A stretch of DNA of 64,000 nucleotides from Legionella micdadei (GCF_000953635.1 NZ_LN614830.1:2657001-2721000); one strand, 5' to 3'; positions 8,223 to 17,706 are shown, counted from the first letter of the stretch. Notes: generated by a model from the letters alone, not told the origin. Numbers and translations: made by a program.

Positions 8223-9740
8223 ATGAATCTCGCATTTAGCAAAACGCGCTCTGCCGTCGGTATTCAGGCACAGCCCGTCTCAGTTGAAGTCCATTTATCA
8301 AACGGGTTACCCAGTTTTACTATCGTTGGACTGGCTGAAACCGCCGTAAAAGAAAGCAAGGATCGTGTACGCAGTGCAATCCTAAATAGCCAGTTTGATT
8401 TTCCCTGCCGTAAAATCACGGTCAATTTAGCACCCGCCGATTTACCTAAGTCAGGCAGCGGCTTCGATTTGCCTATAGCCATTGGTATTCTTGCCGCCTC
8501 TGGACAAATTTCTTCACAAAAACTCGCTTCACATGAATTTATTGGCGAGCTGGCATTAAGCGGTAATCTACGAGGCATATCAGCAATCATCCCCGTGGTT
8601 CTTGCTGCCCATCGGGATAAACAATTATTGGTCATCGCCGCGGCTAATGCAGAAGAAGCTTCTCTTGCCGGGCAGGACGGTGTCTATGTTGCCAATAATC
8701 TTCGCGAGGTCTGTAGTTATTTATGCCAGGATACGCCATTGCAACCCCTACCCCCCAAGCCAGATGCTTATCATTCTGGGAATGAATTGGATTGGTCCGA
8801 TGTTAAGGGGCAACATCATGCTAAATTAGCCTTAGAAATAGCTGCCTGTGGAGGTCATAGCGTTTTATTATGCGGCCCCCCAGGCAGTGGTAAGACTATG
8901 CTAGCTAAACGTTTCAATACGCTATTACCCCAATTGACCGAAGAGGAGGCTCTGGAATGTGCAGCGATAAATTCAATTCATGGACGGCAACTTGATTTCC
9001 ACAAATGGCGTTGCCCTCCTTTCCGCTCACCACATCACACTGCGTCACCCGTTGCGCTTGTGGGTGGCGGTAACCCCCCTAAACCCGGTGACATTTCCCT
9101 CGCCCATCACGGTGTTTTATTTCTCGATGAACTACCTGAGTTCCATAGACATGTTCTAGAAACCCTTCGCGAGCCCTTAGAATCAGGCCATATTTGCATC
9201 TCCAGAGCTGCAGTGCAGACGGATTTTCCGGCAAAATTCCAACTTATCGCAGCCATGAATCCTTGCCCTTGCGGTCAGTGGGGGAATCCTCAAGCCGACT
9301 GCTTATGTACACCTGAGCGAATTAACCGTTATTTGGCAAAATTATCTGCCCCTTTACTGGATAGAATCGATATGCAAATCAATGTTCAAGCGCTTCCTCA
9401 ATCGGAGTTGATTAAGCCTCACGAACATGGAGGGACACAAAGTGATGAGATAAGGCAATTCGTTACAAAAACTCGGTTAATACAACTGGAACGCCAAAAC
9501 TGCATCAATGCTCAATTAAGTGTGAAGGATTGTGAGCGTATTTGCGAATTAAAAGACGAAGAACGACAATTTCTAAGCTATGCACTAGATCGCCTTAAAT
9601 TATCAGCTCGCGCCTATCACCGCCTTCTTAAAGTAGCGAGAACTATTGCAGATATGAATGGATTAGCACGAGTAGAACTTAGTTGCTTACAACAGTCACT
9701 ATCGTTTAAGCAGACGATTAAGCAGCAAAGTAAAGAATAA
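8223..9740 (+). CDS. comM: YifB/ComM AAA+ Mg-chelatase-like ATPase
   Basis: The 505-residue protein has the three-part ComM layout: an N-terminal Lon-like domain (about 1-170, with the KESKDRVRSAI and PADLPKSGSGFDLPIA signatures), a Mg-chelatase-type AAA+ core (Walker A GPPGSGKT near residue 220, Walker B LFLDELPEF, sensor MNPCPCG), and a C-terminal winged region (LSARAYHRLLKVARTIAD). ComM is a hexameric helicase that promotes branch migration during natural transformation. Two Cys pairs (PCPCG and DCLC) could bind zinc. It may be co-transcribed with ubiK. Confidence 0.93.
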   Translation: MNLAFSKTRSAVGIQAQPVSVEVHLSNGLPSFTIVGLAETAVKESKDRVRSAILNSQFDFPCRKITVNLAPADLPKSGSGFDLPIAIGILAASGQISSQKLASHEFIGELALSGNLRGISAIIPVVLAAHRDKQLLVIAAANAEEASLAGQDGVYVANNLREVCSYLCQDTPLQPLPPKPDAYHSGNELDWSDVKGQHHAKLALEIAACGGHSVLLCGPPGSGKTMLAKRFNTLLPQLTEEEALECAAINSIHGRQLDFHKWRCPPFRSPHHTASPVALVGGGNPPKPGDISLAHHGVLFLDELPEFHRHVLETLREPLESGHICISRAAVQTDFPAKFQLIAAMNPCPCGQWGNPQADCLCTPERINRYLAKLSAPLLDRIDMQINVQALPQSELIKPHEHGGTQSDEIRQFVTKTRLIQLERQNCINAQLSVKDCERICELKDEERQFLSYALDRLKLSARAYHRLLKVARTIADMNGLARVELSCLQQSLSFKQTIKQQSKE

Positions 9741-9821
9741 ATTCTAAAGCCTTCTTTGTAACGAAAGAGATTCATTACTGGGTTGGATGAATTTATATTC
9801 ACATCAGTGAGTAACTTTAAT

Positions 9822-10646
9822 TTATGATGATTTTAATGCCCTATCTAATTGGAATTGATCTGACGGAATAGCAGGACTCAAAAGTTGAGTATCGTCTTTC
9901 GATTTTGATAATAATTTTTTGGCAGGTTTAACACAAATAACAGCATCAAAATTATGGCTCCCGTAGAATCCTTCTAAGGCAATGTTCGGTAATTTGTTTT
10001 GTGGATTTTTATGTAGATGATTTCCCCCTTCATCATAGATAAAGATAGAAACAGTATCCCTTTGTTCATTTAAAGCGGTTTTTAATCCCATGATAGATTT
10101 AGGCCCATACTCCAGTTGACTATTGGGATGCAGGTCTACTATGTGTGCTGCTCCTCCTAGAAAAATAGCAACCACATTTTCTTGCTTAAAAATATCACCA
10201 TCAAAAACATTTTCAAAAACAGGATTTGCTGTACGTATTCGGTTGATACAGGTTGAGATAATGATGGAGCTATAACCTGTAAGTTCGTTTTCAGCGGCTA
10301 TTATTGGGATTCCAGAAATTATCGCTTTTTTAGCAAGCTCCGAATACATATTTATATTTAAATTTTGGGGTTCAACAAAAGGGCATTTTTTGAATATAGC
10401 CTCCAAATCAGATGTAAAGTTTTTATTTTTAACCCCTTCATCAATTTTAATCTGGTCTTTTATCGATATGTGCTCTAGTATGAGAATCACTTTCCTATCA
10501 CAAATAAAAACCCCTTGTTCGATTTCCTCCAACAGGTCAATCAAGGCTTCCTTGGGTGTGTAATCAAAATGATCCTCTGCAATAAGAATTTTTTTAACGG
10601 CTGGATTTATTAAAAACGACTTTATCATCTCAACAACTTTAGACAT
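9822..10646 (-). CDS. Unknown protein, possible TIKI/ChaN/TraB-like fold
   Basis: No close family was recognised in this 274-residue protein. The order of motifs recalls the TIKI/TraB/ChaN/erythromycin-esterase superfamily: a strand ending in an acidic-His signature (ILIAEDHFDY, about 20-29), a second acidic strand (VILILEHI), IPIIAAENE (about 114-122), an arginine helix (CINRIRTAN) and a late FLGGAAHIVDL (about 163-173). In that superfamily the early E-x-H and late G-x-x-H residues form a metal or haem site. There is no signal peptide. The lone location beside an effector-like gene makes a secreted effector possible. AAGGA precedes the ATG by nine bases. Confidence 0.5.
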   Translation of the reverse strand: MSKVVEMIKSFLINPAVKKILIAEDHFDYTPKEALIDLLEEIEQGVFICDRKVILILEHISIKDQIKIDEGVKNKNFTSDLEAIFKKCPFVEPQNLNINMYSELAKKAIISGIPIIAAENELTGYSSIIISTCINRIRTANPVFENVFDGDIFKQENVVAIFLGGAAHIVDLHPNSQLEYGPKSIMGLKTALNEQRDTVSIFIYDEGGNHLHKNPQNKLPNIALEGFYGSHNFDAVICVKPAKKLLSKSKDDTQLLSPAIPSDQFQLDRALKSS

Positions 10647-10737
10647 CCCAATTTGTCCTTATATAAACTATTCTTAACTTTTTCCCATTGAGCTTTTGGG
10701 CTTTTATTTAGTAATAATTTATTGCTATTAAATAATA

Positions 10738-10887
10738 TTTAAACCAGATATTCCACTCAAAGAAGTATTATCGTCTGTTGGAAGACAAGAGAACAACTTC
10801 AAAATAGAAAACAACGCAATGGAGATGGCAGCCGCCGAAGACATTTGGCTTTTAACAGGAAAGTTGTATCGAGATACAGAGAATTAG
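10738..10887 (+). pseudogene. 3' remnant of an unidentified gene
   Basis: Inside the 456-bp gap 10647-11102 a 49-codon frame without a start codon reads like the end of a protein: DIPLKEVLSSVGRQENN, then AMEMAAAEDIWLLTGKLY, ending in RDTEN and TAG. A stop lies just upstream in frame. The balanced residue composition differs from the AT-rich noise around it. The parent family was not recognised. The rest of the gap shows no gene. Confidence 0.4.
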
Positions 10888-11102
10888 CATTTAGATATCT
10901 TATTTTCTATAACCCCGATAGAAATTGATTGAAATTTATAAAAAATGATTTATATTGGATCTGTTTTTGTAAAAAATTATACTTCTGCAATTTATTTAAT
11001 AATGTCTTAAGACACATAAGGGCTCTTTTCGTAATTAAACAATGCAGAAACATGAATTTTGAGCGTGAGGAAGTCATAAAGGCATATTATTAGGGAAAAA
11101 TT

Positions 11103-13898
11103 ATGAATAGGGAAATGATTGAATTATTAATATCTTCCAAAAAAAATGACGAAAAAATAATAAAAAAACTTACGGTATGGTTCACAAATAATAGTTTACT
11201 AATCGATGAAAAATACCTATTTGATCGAAACGTTTTTCACCTTTTAATAAAAAAAAATAAACTCAATGTCATTGAAGCGCTTTGCTCGAATCCGAATTGG
11301 CGAAGAAAAGCGTTAGAGCCTGACAAATTCGGTAATACCATTTTGCATTATGCAATTAAAAGTTCTAAAGCAATCGACCTAGGCCGATTAATAAAATTAT
11401 TCCCAGAACTGATCAATAAACCAAATAACTCTAAGAATACACCGCTGCATGAGGCTGTTTTAGCAGAAAAAATCGATGCAGTTAAGCTTCTTTTAGAACA
11501 TCCTGCAGTTGATCGATCCATTAAAAATCATACAGAAAGTACAGCCTTAAGCTTGGCTCGTGATAGAAAAGAATTAGCACCTCTCTTTTTTTATGTTGAT
11601 CCCTCCTTAATAACTTCACTGAACTTAAAATCCCGCATAACCCCTGAAACCGTTGATGGAAATTTTAGGGCTTTCTTCCCTTTAATGTGTTCAAAAAGCC
11701 GATCCAGCCCCCGCTCGGCACTATCATCATCGCCCAGAGCTAAGGAATCTACTTCCTCTACTCTCACTCTTTTCGCCTCTAGGGCTGCTGAAAATAACCA
11801 AAAGGCGATTGAGGAAGCTGTGATCAGGGCAAGGCAATTTTTAAAACTTATTGCCCGTGCGCATCAAGAGAAAGAGTCATCTATAAAATGTCAAAACTTT
11901 CAACACGAGTTCAATGTTTTATGTGTGAGTGATCCCTTTGTCGAACATCTAAAATTAAGCAGTGAAGAGCAAACTCTGGGCACTTACGAAGTGATAAGCA
12001 ATTCCCTAAGAACATTACATCCTTTGGCTGATAAAAAATATTCTACCTATCAAAAAGAAGCTTATTACTTGCAAACATCACTCATTCCATTGCTACTTAA
12101 TAATATTCAAAGAGTTGATCTCGAACCCCGAGGAAAACCTCAAATTGACATTTCTGAAGCGACTAATGAAGAGCTACTAAACCATTTATGGCTTTTAACT
12201 GCTGGTCAATCCGATTTTGATAAACAGCGGGAGATTAACTTTGCAGTCATAAATGAAAGCGCTATTAGTTTGCTAAGCAGCTTTCCATTAGAAAAAATAT
12301 TGATTCAATTAAGAGTCTTATATTCATCTTTTGACTTTAACCAGAAATTAATTGCAAATTTCATTCTCGTCCAACTACTTCTTTATTCCGGAGTAAATGC
12401 TTTTCCTTTTGGGCCTGCATTTCACATGCAATTAAGGTTTTTCTGTAAGAAAAATGTGAATTTCAATACAGGGTTAGCCGAATTGGGTGAAGAATTAAAC
12501 ATTATTCTACAAATGGCAGCTAAACTATCTTCTGCATTATTAGATGAGCCGATAATCAGAAATTTTAGTAACTTAAATCGGCTCGTTCAATTCACTTTTG
12601 TGAGTAAATTACATTCTTTTGATCAATTAGTTGATTGTGCAATCGCATTTCCCCGTGAGGAAAGAGCAAAATACGTTCAATCTATAGCGAACGAATTAAG
12701 AATGTTGACTATGATGTTTTATCAGGAAGTGTCAATTTGTGAATTTAATAACTGTTATTGGTCGAAAGAAGAAACGAAACATCTTTCTCCATCAATTGTA
12801 AAATTCACAGACTATTTTAATAAATTAAGTTTCTATTTTATAGAAAAAATATTGAATCAACCAAGTGATAACACTAGAAACGCATTACAATTTCTAATTG
12901 AGCTATCGCAAGCCCTATGCGCTCTCGGCGAGGAGAAATACCCTGATCTTAATCATCTACAAGTTTTAGCAAGTGTGTTTAGCAGTAGTAATATTTCCAG
13001 ACTAACTGTGGAGTTAGGAAAGCTATCTACAACAGATCGAAAAACAATTGAAGAAATTTGCACAATAGCTAGCAATTTGAAAAACTATCAATATATGAGA
13101 GAAATATGCACTACACACCGGACTGCCCTGCCCTTTTTAGGCCTCTTTCTCACTGATGTCACTTTCGCCCGGGATGGGAACGAGAATGCACTGCATCGAA
13201 GAGCTGTTGTGGGGGAGATCTTAAAGACTATTCTTGAAATAAAACTAAAAATTAATTCTGAATGTCTTATTTTTGTAACCGATTTACCGCAATTTATAAA
13301 TACATATCCCTTGCCAGAAACGGGAAATTTGGAGGATAAACTCTATATTTTATCTCGCAGAATACAACCTAGAAAAACCGATCATATTGATTTTGATAAG
13401 TTGCGATCAGAAAATCCAGGGGTAGTTATTGATCAACTTTCTTCTTTTCTAAAAGAGGATATTTTGCCTAGTTCATTCTTCGATAAAAAATCACATCCTC
13501 CTAGCCAGTTTGCCGAGGTATTTATAAGCTTTTTTGAAAATTCCCTTAGTCACTTTCAAGCACAACATAATGATTCTGATGTTGCTAACTTGATGGATAA
13601 ATTCCAAAATGCTGTCGAAAATATTTTTCGGATAAATAATACTTACTATTTTCCTAAAAAGCTTTCAAGCAACCTTAATCCCATATACTACTCCGGTAGA
13701 ATACAAGAACTGAGAAAGCAGGTGCTAACTGATTCATCTCAAAATCAAAGAAAAATGACTCCAGCGAAAGTTGTTTTAACCTCAATTAAAAGAAAAAGCA
13801 TGGATCCCTTAAAAGGGTATTCTTTATTTTCATCGAAAATGGGAGATGAAAAAGAGGATAAAGCCAATTCCGCAGTGCCAACAACTGAGATTCCTTAA
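11103..13898 (+). CDS. Ankyrin-repeat RasGEF-domain protein, likely Dot/Icm effector
   Basis: This 931-residue protein has about three ankyrin repeats near residues 40-150 (GNTILHYAIKSS, KNTPLHEAVLAEKIDAVKLL), a Ser-rich linker (about 195-225), then a region resembling a RasGEF N-terminal module and CDC25-type catalytic domain (about 350-760). The clearest stretch is SSSNISRLTVELGKLS, KNYQYMREICTT and LPFLGLFLTDVTF (about 625-690), matching the core of eukaryotic Ras guanine-exchange factors. Legionella is known to carry RasGEF effectors (LegG2), and ankyrin effectors are common there. The acidic tail MGDEKEDKANSAV resembles E-block secretion signals. It stands alone with long AT-rich flanks. 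Effector status is inferred. Confidence 0.75.
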   Translation: MNREMIELLISSKKNDEKIIKKLTVWFTNNSLLIDEKYLFDRNVFHLLIKKNKLNVIEALCSNPNWRRKALEPDKFGNTILHYAIKSSKAIDLGRLIKLFPELINKPNNSKNTPLHEAVLAEKIDAVKLLLEHPAVDRSIKNHTESTALSLARDRKELAPLFFYVDPSLITSLNLKSRITPETVDGNFRAFFPLMCSKSRSSPRSALSSSPRAKESTSSTLTLFASRAAENNQKAIEEAVIRARQFLKLIARAHQEKESSIKCQNFQHEFNVLCVSDPFVEHLKLSSEEQTLGTYEVISNSLRTLHPLADKKYSTYQKEAYYLQTSLIPLLLNNIQRVDLEPRGKPQIDISEATNEELLNHLWLLTAGQSDFDKQREINFAVINESAISLLSSFPLEKILIQLRVLYSSFDFNQKLIANFILVQLLLYSGVNAFPFGPAFHMQLRFFCKKNVNFNTGLAELGEELNIILQMAAKLSSALLDEPIIRNFSNLNRLVQFTFVSKLHSFDQLVDCAIAFPREERAKYVQSIANELRMLTMMFYQEVSICEFNNCYWSKEETKHLSPSIVKFTDYFNKLSFYFIEKILNQPSDNTRNALQFLIELSQALCALGEEKYPDLNHLQVLASVFSSSNISRLTVELGKLSTTDRKTIEEICTIASNLKNYQYMREICTTHRTALPFLGLFLTDVTFARDGNENALHRRAVVGEILKTILEIKLKINSECLIFVTDLPQFINTYPLPETGNLEDKLYILSRRIQPRKTDHIDFDKLRSENPGVVIDQLSSFLKEDILPSSFFDKKSHPPSQFAEVFISFFENSLSHFQAQHNDSDVANLMDKFQNAVENIFRINNTYYFPKKLSSNLNPIYYSGRIQELRKQVLTDSSQNQRKMTPAKVVLTSIKRKSMDPLKGYSLFSSKMGDEKEDKANSAVPTTEIP

Positions 13899-13920
13899 AT
13901 TTAAAGATATTATTACCACT

Positions 13921-13944
13921 TAGGGCTTTCCGAAATAGCCCCGC
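13921..13944 (+). terminator. Hairpin after the RasGEF gene
   Basis: AGGGCT and AGCCCC around a TTCCGAAAT loop form a short stem 24 bases past the stop codon, followed by a moderately T-rich run. It could end the upstream transcript. The stem is short, so support is weak. Confidence 0.35.
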
Positions 13945-14012
13945 TATATTACTTTTATTTAAGACCGCAATATGACCTTTTGTGGTAAAACGAATAGGTG
14001 GACGTTACCTAG

Positions 14013-14621
14013 TTAGGCATTGATTTTTTTTAAAATTTCCTCGATAGGTAACCCCATTACATTGTAGTAGGACCCTTCTATTTCTTTAATAAAGGTTTCG
14101 TATACGTTCTGAATGCCATATCCTCCCGCTTTATCAAAAGGATCGCCCGAATCAATATAATTTTGTATTTGTTGCTCTGTCAGGGAGTGAAAAGTAATGG
14201 TTGTTGTCACACAATCAATCCACCACCGTTTTTCTGGTAGAAAAATAAGCGCATACCCCGTATAGACTTCATGGGAATTGCCGCTTAGCATACTTAGCAT
14301 TCTGTATGCATCTTCGGGATCGCAGGGTTTTTCTAAAATATGGCTCTGATAATACACTGTAGTATCTGCTGCCAGGATTAAATCAGCTGTGTCTCCTACT
14401 ACCTGCAGTAAAATAGTTTGCGCTTTTTCTTTTGCAAGTCGAGTGACATAGGCTTTAGCATCCTCGCCTTCTTGCTTGATTTCATCGATATTGGCGGGCT
14501 TAACCACAGCATCCAATCCGTGCTCTCGCAATATTTGCAAACGTCTTGGAGAGTTGCTAGCTAGAATTAGTCTTAAAGGATAAATAGGCTTCATAAAAAT
14601 AGGTTGCCCTTCTGAACTCAT
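14013..14621 (-). CDS. maf: Maf-type nucleoside triphosphate pyrophosphatase
   Basis: This is a Maf/Ham1-fold pyrophosphatase that hydrolyses non-canonical or excess NTPs to monophosphates. Motifs: LILASNSPRRLQILREHG, DEIK.EGEDAKAYVTRLAKEKA, the catalytic aspartate in LAADTTVYY, KPCDPEDAYRMLSMLSGNSHEVYTG, and DKAGGYGIQ near the C-terminus. The pattern fits the YhdE (dTTP/UTP) group better than YceF. From the ATG at 14621 it is 202 residues; the internal ATG at 14594 (MKPIYPLRLILAS) is equally plausible because homologs start close to the first strand. Confidence 0.88.
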   Translation of the reverse strand: MSSEGQPIFMKPIYPLRLILASNSPRRLQILREHGLDAVVKPANIDEIKQEGEDAKAYVTRLAKEKAQTILLQVVGDTADLILAADTTVYYQSHILEKPCDPEDAYRMLSMLSGNSHEVYTGYALIFLPEKRWWIDCVTTTITFHSLTEQQIQNYIDSGDPFDKAGGYGIQNVYETFIKEIEGSYYNVMGLPIEEILKKINA

Positions 14622-14740
14622 TGTTTCTTTAGAGAAAACAGCTCGTCTGCTATTTCGATGAATGATCTCCCTAAATATGAGTTACGTGTTACAGATTCGT
14701 TTACAACCCACTTTTTAATGCATTGTATTGCAAATGTAAA

Positions 14741-15058
14741 TTATTTTATCTTTTTCTTGCTGGTCCTATTGCAAATTTCTAATTCCCTAACCATTTCATT
14801 TACCATCGTTTGCAATTGTTCAATTTCAGTATCTTTGTATTTATTTACTTCTTCCATCTCTTTAAGGTTCATGAGAGCTGCATTATCAATTTCATTTTTT
14901 AATACTAGAATTGAAGAATTTAATTTATCTCTAAAGTCAGATCGTTTTTTCTGCATTTCTTTTTGGCAATCCAAACACATTTCTTCTAATTCCGAACTAA
15001 AATCAATAATGATTTTCCCTGATTTATTTTCTGGATTTTCCCTTTTTAGTAAAGACAT
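14741..15058 (-). CDS. Hypothetical coiled-coil protein
   Basis: A 105-residue lysine- and glutamate-rich protein. From residue 20 onward it is almost entirely heptad-like (SSELEEMCLDCQKEMQKK ... EIEQLQTMVNEMVRELEI), so a long coiled coil is expected. GGGAGA seven bases before the ATG at 15058 supports this start. No family was recognised. The opposite strand also carries a long frame, but its product has the low-complexity look of an antisense shadow. Confidence 0.55.
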   Translation of the reverse strand: MSLLKRENPENKSGKIIIDFSSELEEMCLDCQKEMQKKRSDFRDKLNSSILVLKNEIDNAALMNLKEMEEVNKYKDTEIEQLQTMVNEMVRELEICNRTSKKKIK

Positions 15059-15242
15059 CTTAATCTCCCGCATTAGTTATTTAATTAAAAAATGAATGAA
15101 TTAATTTTTATGATATTTATAAAATATAGACCAATTTCATCAAGAGAAATGTAGATTGTTATAAGGATTTATTTAACTCAATTATATTTCAATATAAAAG
15201 CTATACTATTTTTATCAAGTGAGCTGATGCCGGAGGGCATTG

Positions 15243-16676
15243 ATGGCTTATCATAAAGATCTGCATACCCCGACATCCAAGATTGATTATCAAGAGTTTG
15301 ATCGGCATTTATTTAAAGAAACTAGCTTGCTTGAAGAGTGGTTTATTGAAGAATATTTCATGGAGAGGGAATTAGCAATTGGCGCTGAAATTGAATTTTT
15401 CCTTCTTGATAAAGAATATAACCCTCTACCAGAAAATTTAGCTTTCATTGATCGAGTGAATCAGCCCTTTTTAATACCTGAAATCGGTGCATGGCACTTG
15501 GAAATCAATACTTCACACTTTAGTCTGTATGGCGATTGCTTTAGTTCTTTGCATAAGAATATTTTGGAGTTATGGAATCATTGTTTAAGCATTGCTAACG
15601 ATCGTAATGCTTATTTAGCTTTAATTGGAACCTTACCAACTGCTACTGAAAGATGCCATTTACCAGAATATATGACCAATAAACCAAGGTATCATATCCT
15701 CAATTCCTGCACAGCAGCCCTGTGTGGAGGACAGATATCCAAAATTCATATCGAAGGTCCTAAAGAAGCCTTGATAATGAGGCCTAAATCCTTAGTAATC
15801 AATGGCCTTATCTCAGCATTCCAAATGCACATTCAAATTGGGTTAAGCCAATCTGTGCAATACTATAATGTTGCCCAAGCACTTGCAGGGCCTATCTTGG
15901 CCATTTCTGCTAACAGCCCTTTTTTATTGGGGCATCAACTGTGGAGTGAAACGAGAATAGCTTCATTTGATCAATCCTTGACATTGCGCTTATTTGATCG
16001 TGATAGAGGATTTAAATGCTGTTTATTCGGAACTAATTATTTGCATAATTCTTTTTTCGAACTTTTCGACCAAAATTTCCAATATTTCCCTCGTCTTCTA
16101 CCCGAGGTTTTTCCTGAGTTTCCACCAGAAAAGATGTTTCATGTGAGAAGGCAAAATGGTGTGGTTTATCGTTGGAATCGCCCTGTGATTGATTTTAACC
16201 CCAATTTAAAACCACATTTACGCATCGAACACCGTGGCCCCCCTTCTGGTCCAACCATTATTGATATGATGGCAAACGCTGCTTTCTTTTATGGGCTTCT
16301 TCATTATTTTGCAATCCAATCAGTACCCATCGATCACCTCTTGCCTTTTCATGATGCAAGACGGAATTTTTTTAATGCAGCACGCTTTGGTCTTCAAGCA
16401 AAATTTAAGTGGTTTGCCAATCGCGAAGTCAATGCTCTCACTCTTCTTGAAGAATTGCTTCCCCTAGCCTATAAAGGGCTAGAAGCACTCGGTATTACTT
16501 CAGACGATATCCAGGGTTATTTAGGAATTATCAAACACCGGATAAAATCGAAAATTAACGGAAGTCAGTGGCAAAGTAATTTTATCGAAAAATATGGGAA
16601 AAATTTCTATAATTTGATGACAAGTTATTTGGAAAATCAATACCAAGAGCGTCCTATCTCTGAATGGAAAGCATAA
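15243..16676 (+). CDS. GCS2-family glutamate-cysteine ligase-like enzyme
   Basis: The 477-residue protein shows the carboxylate-amine ligase (GCS2) pattern: the early metal/substrate strand IGAEIEFFLLD (about 46-56), EIGAWHLEINTSHFSL, and a late HLRIEHRGPPSGPTIIDMMANAAFF. These enzymes join the gamma-carboxyl of glutamate to an amine, usually cysteine. The same genome has a dedicated gshA of another family at about 37 kb, so a glutathione-independent role is likely, for example an EgtA-like step or another gamma-glutamyl product. The start is the ATG at 15243, six bases after GGAGG. It leads a tight three-gene operon (gaps of 6 and 4 bases). Confidence 0.8.
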   Translation: MAYHKDLHTPTSKIDYQEFDRHLFKETSLLEEWFIEEYFMERELAIGAEIEFFLLDKEYNPLPENLAFIDRVNQPFLIPEIGAWHLEINTSHFSLYGDCFSSLHKNILELWNHCLSIANDRNAYLALIGTLPTATERCHLPEYMTNKPRYHILNSCTAALCGGQISKIHIEGPKEALIMRPKSLVINGLISAFQMHIQIGLSQSVQYYNVAQALAGPILAISANSPFLLGHQLWSETRIASFDQSLTLRLFDRDRGFKCCLFGTNYLHNSFFELFDQNFQYFPRLLPEVFPEFPPEKMFHVRRQNGVVYRWNRPVIDFNPNLKPHLRIEHRGPPSGPTIIDMMANAAFFYGLLHYFAIQSVPIDHLLPFHDARRNFFNAARFGLQAKFKWFANREVNALTLLEELLPLAYKGLEALGITSDDIQGYLGIIKHRIKSKINGSQWQSNFIEKYGKNFYNLMTSYLENQYQERPISEWKA

Positions 16677-16682
16677 GGAATA

Positions 16683-17702
16683 ATGATGAATACTTCTTCT
16701 GCTGCTAACCTTAAAAATCATCCTCTATTCATTGATTTTTCTCAAGAGGAATACTCTTTTATTCGCGAACACAGCCAAACTAAACACTTTCGAGCCGGTG
16801 AAACAATCATGTCTCAAGGCTCTTATGGGGACGAACTTTACCTACTCCAAAAAGGCAGAGTGCTCGTGTACGTTACTTTGCCCGGCGATACGCAAAAACT
16901 GGCAACGAAACTTGATAGCGGCCAAATTTTTGGGGAGGTTACCTTTCTAACACAAACACCGATTACCGCTTCAATTGTTGCTGAGAACGATTGCACTTGC
17001 TTAAGCTTTTCTCGAGAAATTTTAAATACACTTCATTTTTCCCATCCTGTCACTGCTTACAAATTCGAAACCAATATCATCCGGCAAACCCGAGAAAAAA
17101 TTATCAATCAAATTCTTCTACTTATTTCGTTACTCGGAAAAATAGCTGGACAGGCAGATATTTCATCACAACACGCGCTTCGCCTCTTTAATCATAAAGC
17201 TCAGTGTAAAAAATTACCGAACGCTAATTTAGACTTTAATTACCTTAAACAAATCCATTTTTTTTCTGCCTTACAGGAGAAAGATTTTCTTTTCTTATTA
17301 TCGTTCATGTCTTTTCGCCAATATGATCGTGGCTATCCGTTTCAATTTCTTAACTCAGTACACTCGCGGTTGTGCATTCCGTATTCAGGTGCGGTAATGA
17401 TGTTTATTAAACAAGATGAAGTATTAAATAAATCTATCGCAGTTTCCGGCATAGGCGAAATCTTTTTAGAAAATCCAACGAGTCTCTTTCCTGAATTCCA
17501 GCAATACGTGGCTTATCTCACCAGCGAAAGATCTACAATTCTAGAATTGGATTTTGATGCGTATTACAAAATTCGTGATCTTAATCCAGGCCTTTTCTTT
17601 CATATTAGCCGAGAGATAAATCATCACATTGCCCGTTTAGTTTACATTGTAAATCGGCAATTTGTCAGAATTAATTGTGAATATGAAAACTTGATAGGAT
17701 AA
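16683..17702 (+). CDS. Protein with two cyclic-nucleotide-binding-like domains
   Basis: Residues about 15-120 form a cyclic-nucleotide-binding (cNMP) beta-roll: FRAGETIMSQGSYGDELYLL, KLDSGQIFGEVTFL. The phosphate-binding cassette normally ends in an Arg that contacts the cyclic phosphate; here it reads TQTPITASIVA and the Arg is gone. A second, more diverged copy spans about 187-320. There is no helix-turn-helix, so it is not a Crp-type transcription factor. It sits between a GCS2 ligase and an amidotransferase in one operon, and may regulate or scaffold them. ATG at 16683 or 16686 is possible; AAGGA suits the second. Confidence 0.7.
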   Translation: MMNTSSAANLKNHPLFIDFSQEEYSFIREHSQTKHFRAGETIMSQGSYGDELYLLQKGRVLVYVTLPGDTQKLATKLDSGQIFGEVTFLTQTPITASIVAENDCTCLSFSREILNTLHFSHPVTAYKFETNIIRQTREKIINQILLLISLLGKIAGQADISSQHALRLFNHKAQCKKLPNANLDFNYLKQIHFFSALQEKDFLFLLSFMSFRQYDRGYPFQFLNSVHSRLCIPYSGAVMMFIKQDEVLNKSIAVSGIGEIFLENPTSLFPEFQQYVAYLTSERSTILELDFDAYYKIRDLNPGLFFHISREINHHIARLVYIVNRQFVRINCEYENLIG

Positions 17703-17706
17703 GACT

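Noticed and set aside
14658-15095. Plus-strand 145-residue hydrophobic frame
   Set aside because: It is antisense to the coiled-coil gene at 14741-15058, has Ser/Phe/Ile-rich composition typical of the complement of a Lys/Glu-rich gene, and lacks a ribosome site.
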